A DNA stretch of 64,000 bases from Hydrogenobacter sp. T-8. GTDB lineage: Bacteria > Aquificota > Aquificia > Aquificales > Aquificaceae. A model generated the notes under the pieces. That model saw only the letters and a program-made list of their open reading frames with translations, ran no database searches and had not been told where the DNA came from. The first letter of the stretch is position 1. Every line of letters starts with the position of its first letter. Positions 60,405 to 64,000 of this stretch are shown in pieces. The position numbers and the translations under genes are program-made. Location of the stretch: positions 1,294,491-1,358,490 of the forward strand of contig NZ_CP048795.1 of the NCBI RefSeq assembly GCF_011006175.1, written 5' to 3'.

Positions 60405-61814
60405 TTAACCTAAGAGAGTCAGAGCCTTTATGACCCTTTCCACCACCTTCTCCTTTGGCATCACATCGCACAGTATATCCACGCCCACCCCCTCAAGCTC
60501 ACCGGTAAGAGAAGCCCTTAAGGCATGCCACACATCCTTAGCCTTCAAGTTTAGCTCCCTTTGTATCTCCTTGACTATCTCCTTTACCTTTTGTGAGTTT
60601 AACTGACCCTCCTGCACCTTCTGAAGGAATAGCTCTAACACATCCCTTGAGTGCTGGTTTTCAAGAACCGCCATCGCCTCCTCTGAGTAGCTTAGGCTTT
60701 CTGCAAAGAAGGGTCTTAACCTTTCTACGCCTTCCAGCAAGGTATCAAAGGAGTCTCTGGTCTTTTGGAGAACCCTTTTCACATACTCCTTGTCAGCTCT
60801 ATAGCCCGCTCTTTCCAAAAAGGGCATAAACTCCTCCACAAGCCTATCAAGAGAAAGCACCTCTCTTATATATACTCCGTTCATCCACCTTAACTTTTCC
60901 TTGTTAAAGACCGCAGGTGCGGAGTTTACCCCTTCCAAGGTAAACAACTCTATAAGCTCCTCTTTGGAGAATATTTCCCTTCCTTCTTCTGGTGGAGACC
61001 AGCCAAGAAGACAGAGGAAGTTAAAAAGTGCAGGAGATAGGTAGCCTTCTTCTCTGTAGTTTCTAACAGAGACCGCACCATGCCTCTTGGAGAGTTTGCT
61101 CCGGTCTTCGCCCAGTATAACAGGTAGGTGGGCAAACTTTGGAATTTCAAAGCGGAGGGCTTCGTATATGAGTATCTGCTTGGGCGTGTTAGGAATGTGG
61201 TCTTCTCCCCTTATCACATGAGTGACCCCCATGAGGGCATCGTCCACCACCACCACAAAGTTGTAGGTGGGCGTTCCATCGCTCCTAACTATCACAAAAT
61301 CCCCAAAATCATCCACATTTATAGCTATATGACCCTTTATGAGGTCTTCAAAGACCACAACCCTGCCATCTGGCACTCTGAAGCGTATGGTATAGGGCTT
61401 GCCTTGTCTTTTGAACTCTTCCACTTCTTCTTTGCTTAGAGCTCTACACTTGCCAGAGTATCTGTAAGGCACTCCCCTTTCTTCTGCCTTTTTCCTTTCT
61501 TCTTCAAGCTCTTCCACGGTGCAAAAGCAGGGATAGGCATGTCCGCTCTCTATGAGCCTTTGGGCGTATTCCTCGTATATGTGAAACCTCTCCGATTGTT
61601 TGTAGAATTCATCCCATTCTATGCCAAGCCACTTAAGGTCCTCAAGGAGCATTTCCTCAAACTCCTTTGTAGACCTTTCTCTGTCTGTATCTTCTACCCT
61701 GAGGATAAACTTCCCGCCGTGATGTCTGGCAAAAAGGTAGCTAAATATGGCGGTTCTTGCGTTTCCAAGATGCAGGTATCCCGTAGGACTTGGTGCAAAG
61801 CGTGAAACTACCAT
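60405..61814 (-). CDS. gltX: Glutamate--tRNA ligase
   Basis: A class I synthetase of 469 residues: FAPSPTGYLHLGNARTAIFS (HIGH region), GEDHIPNTPKQILIYEALRF and DRSKLSKRHGAVSVRNY (KMSKS as KLSKR). The C-terminal helical anticodon domain follows (QLNSQKVKEIVKEIQRELNL). It may be non-discriminating and also charge tRNA-Gln, as in other Aquificales, but this cannot be read from the sequence. It is preceded by a methyltransferase gene with a 9-bp gap. Confidence 0.95.
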   Translation of the reverse strand: MVVSRFAPSPTGYLHLGNARTAIFSYLFARHHGGKFILRVEDTDRERSTKEFEEMLLEDLKWLGIEWDEFYKQSERFHIYEEYAQRLIESGHAYPCFCTVEELEEERKKAEERGVPYRYSGKCRALSKEEVEEFKRQGKPYTIRFRVPDGRVVVFEDLIKGHIAINVDDFGDFVIVRSDGTPTYNFVVVVDDALMGVTHVIRGEDHIPNTPKQILIYEALRFEIPKFAHLPVILGEDRSKLSKRHGAVSVRNYREEGYLSPALFNFLCLLGWSPPEEGREIFSKEELIELFTLEGVNSAPAVFNKEKLRWMNGVYIREVLSLDRLVEEFMPFLERAGYRADKEYVKRVLQKTRDSFDTLLEGVERLRPFFAESLSYSEEAMAVLENQHSRDVLELFLQKVQEGQLNSQKVKEIVKEIQRELNLKAKDVWHALRASLTGELEGVGVDILCDVMPKEKVVERVIKALTLLG

Positions 61815-61823
61815 GAGAAACTA

Positions 61824-62645
61824 TTATAACTTTTTAAGCCTCTTGTCCCAAAGCCCTCTCTTTTTCCTATCTTCAAAGGTAAGGCTGACCCCATGAAGGG
61901 AAAGCTCATAGAGAACCTTGTGCTTTTCCTTATCCGCAGACTCAAGCCTCTTTATAGCATAAGCCACATATTCTTCAGAAATATCTATTCCTATATACGC
62001 CTTACCCAACAGCTTTGCAGATACAAGTGTAGTCCCTGTGCCACAAAAGGGGTCTATGACTACACCGTATCTGTCTTCAAGAATAGAGTAGATTATCCTT
62101 GTAGGAAGCTCTATGGGAAAAACCGCAGGATGGTCCTTGTGTCCTTGTTCTGGTCTTATGTCCCATATGGATGTGAGCTTTGCATGACTTGGACTTAGCT
62201 CCTTAGGTTTACCCTTTACAAGCCAATATATCCTCTCTTCAACCTGCCAAAACCTCCACCCTCTGATGTTCCCTGCTATCTTCCTGTTCCATATAATCTC
62301 CTGCCATATATTCCACTTGGTTTTTGTAAGCCACTCAAGAGGATGTATCATCTTTCCGTTTTCGTATCTAACCTTGTGGTTGTAGAAAAAACTGCCACCC
62401 TCCTTTATCACCCTGTAGAGTTCATCTAAAACGTCTATCTGCCATCTTTGATAGTCCTCTTCCTTCATAGCGTCTCTGTAAGTTTTGTATATCACTTTTG
62501 GCACAAGCCAACCGCCATGTTTTTCCTTTTTGTTATAAGGCGGTGAAGTTATCCCAAGGTCTATGGAGCCAGAGGGTATGTCCCTAAGAACTTCTAAAAC
62601 ATCTCCGCATATAACTCTGTTGAGAAACTCTTCTATGCTATGCAT
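61824..62645 (-). CDS. Solitary DNA methyltransferase (SPPY type)
   Basis: 273 residues. Motif IV is SPPY (LGITSPPYNKKEKHGG) and comes before motif I DPFCGTGTTLVSAKLLGKAY. The order and the SPPY motif suit an N4-cytosine or N6-adenine methylase of the N6_N4 family. No restriction gene lies next to it: gltX is downstream and nth upstream (8 bp). It could be an orphan regulatory or protective methylase. The target is unknown. Confidence 0.85.
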   Translation of the reverse strand: MHSIEEFLNRVICGDVLEVLRDIPSGSIDLGITSPPYNKKEKHGGWLVPKVIYKTYRDAMKEEDYQRWQIDVLDELYRVIKEGGSFFYNHKVRYENGKMIHPLEWLTKTKWNIWQEIIWNRKIAGNIRGWRFWQVEERIYWLVKGKPKELSPSHAKLTSIWDIRPEQGHKDHPAVFPIELPTRIIYSILEDRYGVVIDPFCGTGTTLVSAKLLGKAYIGIDISEEYVAYAIKRLESADKEKHKVLYELSLHGVSLTFEDRKKRGLWDKRLKKL

Positions 62646-62653
62646 TGCACTTT

Positions 62654-63307
62654 TTATTTACCAAGACTACTATAGTAATCACACCACTTGCTTATTGGAC
62701 ATTCTCCGCACTTTGGCTTTATGGGTTTGCATATGGTTTGACCAAAGGCTACCAAAAGTCTGTTGTAGTCTCTCCAATACTCTCTTGGCAGTATTTCCAT
62801 CAAAGCCTCTTCTGTCTCTTCTGGAGTTTTTGTCTTCACAAGCCCCCACCTGTTGCTTATGCGATGCACATGCACGTCTACCGCTATGGCTGGCTTTCCA
62901 AAACCTTCAGAAATCACAATGTTTGCTACCTTTCTTCCCACGCCCTTTAGCTTTAAAAGGTTTTCAAGATTGTCTGGAACTTTACCATTAAAGTCTTCTA
63001 CAAGCTGTTTTGCAAGCTCCTTTAATTGTCTTGCCTTGTTTCTATAAAAGCCTACGGGGTATATGAGTTTTTCAAGCTCCTCTTGGTCTATCTCCAAAAG
63101 GTCTTGTGGGTCTTTGACCCTTTGTAAAAATCTTTTGCAGACCTCTGCGGTTGTTTCGTCTCTTGTCCTTGTGGAAAGGAGAGCACAAAGAAGTGCACTA
63201 AGAGGGTCTTTCCTCTTTTGTGCTATGAGTTTTACTATTGGTGCATGCCACTTTGGAAACTCCCTTTTCATTATCTCAAGCACTTCAGGAAGGTCTTCCC
63301 TGGTCAT
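62654..63307 (-). CDS. nth: Endonuclease III (DNA glycosylase/AP lyase)
   Basis: Nth removes oxidised pyrimidines. The 217 residues contain the helix-hairpin-helix with the catalytic Lys (LLKLKGVGRKVANIVISEGF), the catalytic Asp in AIAVDVHVHRISNRWGL, and the four Cys of the Fe-S loop (CKPIKPKCGECPISKWC). All are intact. It overlaps the MFS gene by 4 bp. Confidence 0.95.
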   Translation of the reverse strand: MTREDLPEVLEIMKREFPKWHAPIVKLIAQKRKDPLSALLCALLSTRTRDETTAEVCKRFLQRVKDPQDLLEIDQEELEKLIYPVGFYRNKARQLKELAKQLVEDFNGKVPDNLENLLKLKGVGRKVANIVISEGFGKPAIAVDVHVHRISNRWGLVKTKTPEETEEALMEILPREYWRDYNRLLVAFGQTICKPIKPKCGECPISKWCDYYSSLGK

Positions 63308-64000
63308 TGGGCTTTATATTTTACGACAGCAAGAAGAAGTCCAATAGCTAAAAGATGTAGCCCTACAGAGTAAACTATGAGAAAAAGGAGAGAATACTGG
63401 TAAAGCAGACCCATTAGAGCACCACCTAAGAAGGCAGAAAGCCCCATAAAGAAGTGGAAAAGACCATAAGCCCTTCCTCTTGCGTCTTCTGAGGAGAGCT
63501 TGGCAACCGCAGACCTCATTATAGATTCTTGAACTCCAAGGCTTATACCCCAGAAGACCACCGCCAAAAGTGGCTGGCTTATAAGAAGTAGAAAGAGGGT
63601 AGAAAACATACCAATAGAAAGTCCAGCAATCAAAGACATAAAGCCAACCCTATCGTAAAGAACACCAAAAAGAAGTGCGGACAGGGCATCCACTCCCATA
63701 GCAAGTGCAAAGAAGAGGGCTACCTGCCAACCCTCAAAGTTTAGTTTTTGAGTTAGATGAAAACCCATAAGTGGAAACTGCAAAAAGCCAAGAGAAACAA
63801 GGCAGGAAGCAATAAGATATAGATAGAAGGCTTTGCCAAGAGAAGCCTCTGACCCTCGTCTTTCCTTCTGCAAGTCTTTTACTTCCAAGCCTTTTGCCTG
63901 CAAGAGAAAGAGCATGGCAAAGACCGCAGGCACAAAAAGCAGTGCAAAGGCAAGCCTATAACCAAAACCAAGATAAAGCACGAGGGCGACCACAGAAGGA
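63304..64000 (-). CDS. MFS transporter, N-terminus beyond the window
   Basis: The last 230 or so residues of a major facilitator superfamily protein. Six or seven membrane segments are visible, with the loop GVLYDRVGFMSLIAGLSIGM (GxxxDRxG, the repeated MFS loop motif) and SSEDARGRAYGLFHFFMGLS, a region seen in drug/sugar transporter-like members. The substrate cannot be told. The frame is open to base 64000, and an internal GTG at 63993 is not the true start. Confidence 0.85.
   Translation of the reverse strand, partial: PSVVALVLYLGFGYRLAFALLFVPAVFAMLFLLQAKGLEVKDLQKERRGSEASLGKAFYLYLIASCLVSLGFLQFPLMGFHLTQKLNFEGWQVALFFALAMGVDALSALLFGVLYDRVGFMSLIAGLSIGMFSTLFLLLISQPLLAVVFWGISLGVQESIMRSAVAKLSSEDARGRAYGLFHFFMGLSAFLGGALMGLLYQYSLLFLIVYSVGLHLLAIGLLLAVVKYKAQ

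Noticed and set aside
1-64000. CRISPR arrays, phage genes, rRNA operons, riboswitches
   Set aside because: No regularly spaced repeats, phage structural genes, rRNA or recognisable riboswitch structure was seen by reading both strands.

Overview
The window looks like part of the chromosome of a thermophilic member of the Aquificales, close to Hydrogenobacter or Thermocrinis. The evidence is a tandem pair of small single-cluster [4Fe-4S] ferredoxins of the Hydrogenobacter Fd1/Fd2 type beside succinyl-CoA synthetase (reductive TCA cycle genes), a ClpB longer than usual as in Aquifex, scattered housekeeping genes (atpC, dnaN and hisB outside their usual operons), very tight gene packing, and a full set of genes for reducing nitrite to N2. 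No name can be proven from the sequence alone.

Layout. 1-10.7 kb holds housekeeping genes: hisB, holA, rho, mnmE, a radical SAM gene, dnaN, gcvPB, resB, an EVE-domain gene, a thioredoxin-like gene and tadA. 10.64-12.2 kb is a small graveyard of mobile DNA: a decayed Rpn-like nuclease gene, an internally deleted IS256-family element with both inverted ends, and a TnpB fragment. 12.2-32 kb is again housekeeping: lplA-like, atpC, a DUF507 gene, an M23 peptidase, tRNA(CAT), ferredoxins, sucD and sucC, murD, mrdA-mreDCB, relA/spoT and clpB. A type II restriction-modification pair is inserted exactly between sucC and sucD.

32-54.7 kb is a denitrification and respiration region in three blocks. (a) A five-gene leftward operon holds DUF2249, DUF1858 and DUF59 proteins, a c'-like cytochrome and a heme-copper/NnrS-like membrane protein. 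It is divergent from the nos operon: cytochrome c, nosZ, membrane protein, nosL, nosD, nosF, nosY, cytochrome c. (b) A fused cytochrome b, 2x[4Fe-4S], MvhD-like, membrane-anchored protein is divergent from an oxidase-like operon. That operon holds a small membrane subunit, a CuA subunit II, a subunit I without the catalytic tyrosine and with Lys for a low-spin heme His, a second degenerate subunit I, and SCO. This is the best candidate for the missing NO reductase. (c) The nirS operon holds cd1 nitrite reductase, a NirN-like protein with two c hemes, a V4R protein, nirJ, nirF and nirE. Together the blocks could carry nitrite to NO to N2O to N2. The standard NorBC, NosR and NirDLGH are not seen here.

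54.8-64 kb holds nrdD, an Rrf2-family Fe-S regulator, glnE, a truncated mgtE, gltX, a solitary DNA methyltransferase, nth and part of an MFS transporter.

Two modes of gene start stand out. Genes inside operons and the respiratory genes have strong AGGAGG sites. Seven divergent housekeeping pairs instead share short gaps, four of them only 17-18 bp, that hold face-to-face -10 boxes 5-13 nt from both start codons with no ribosome binding site. This suggests bidirectional promoters with leaderless or nearly leaderless messages.
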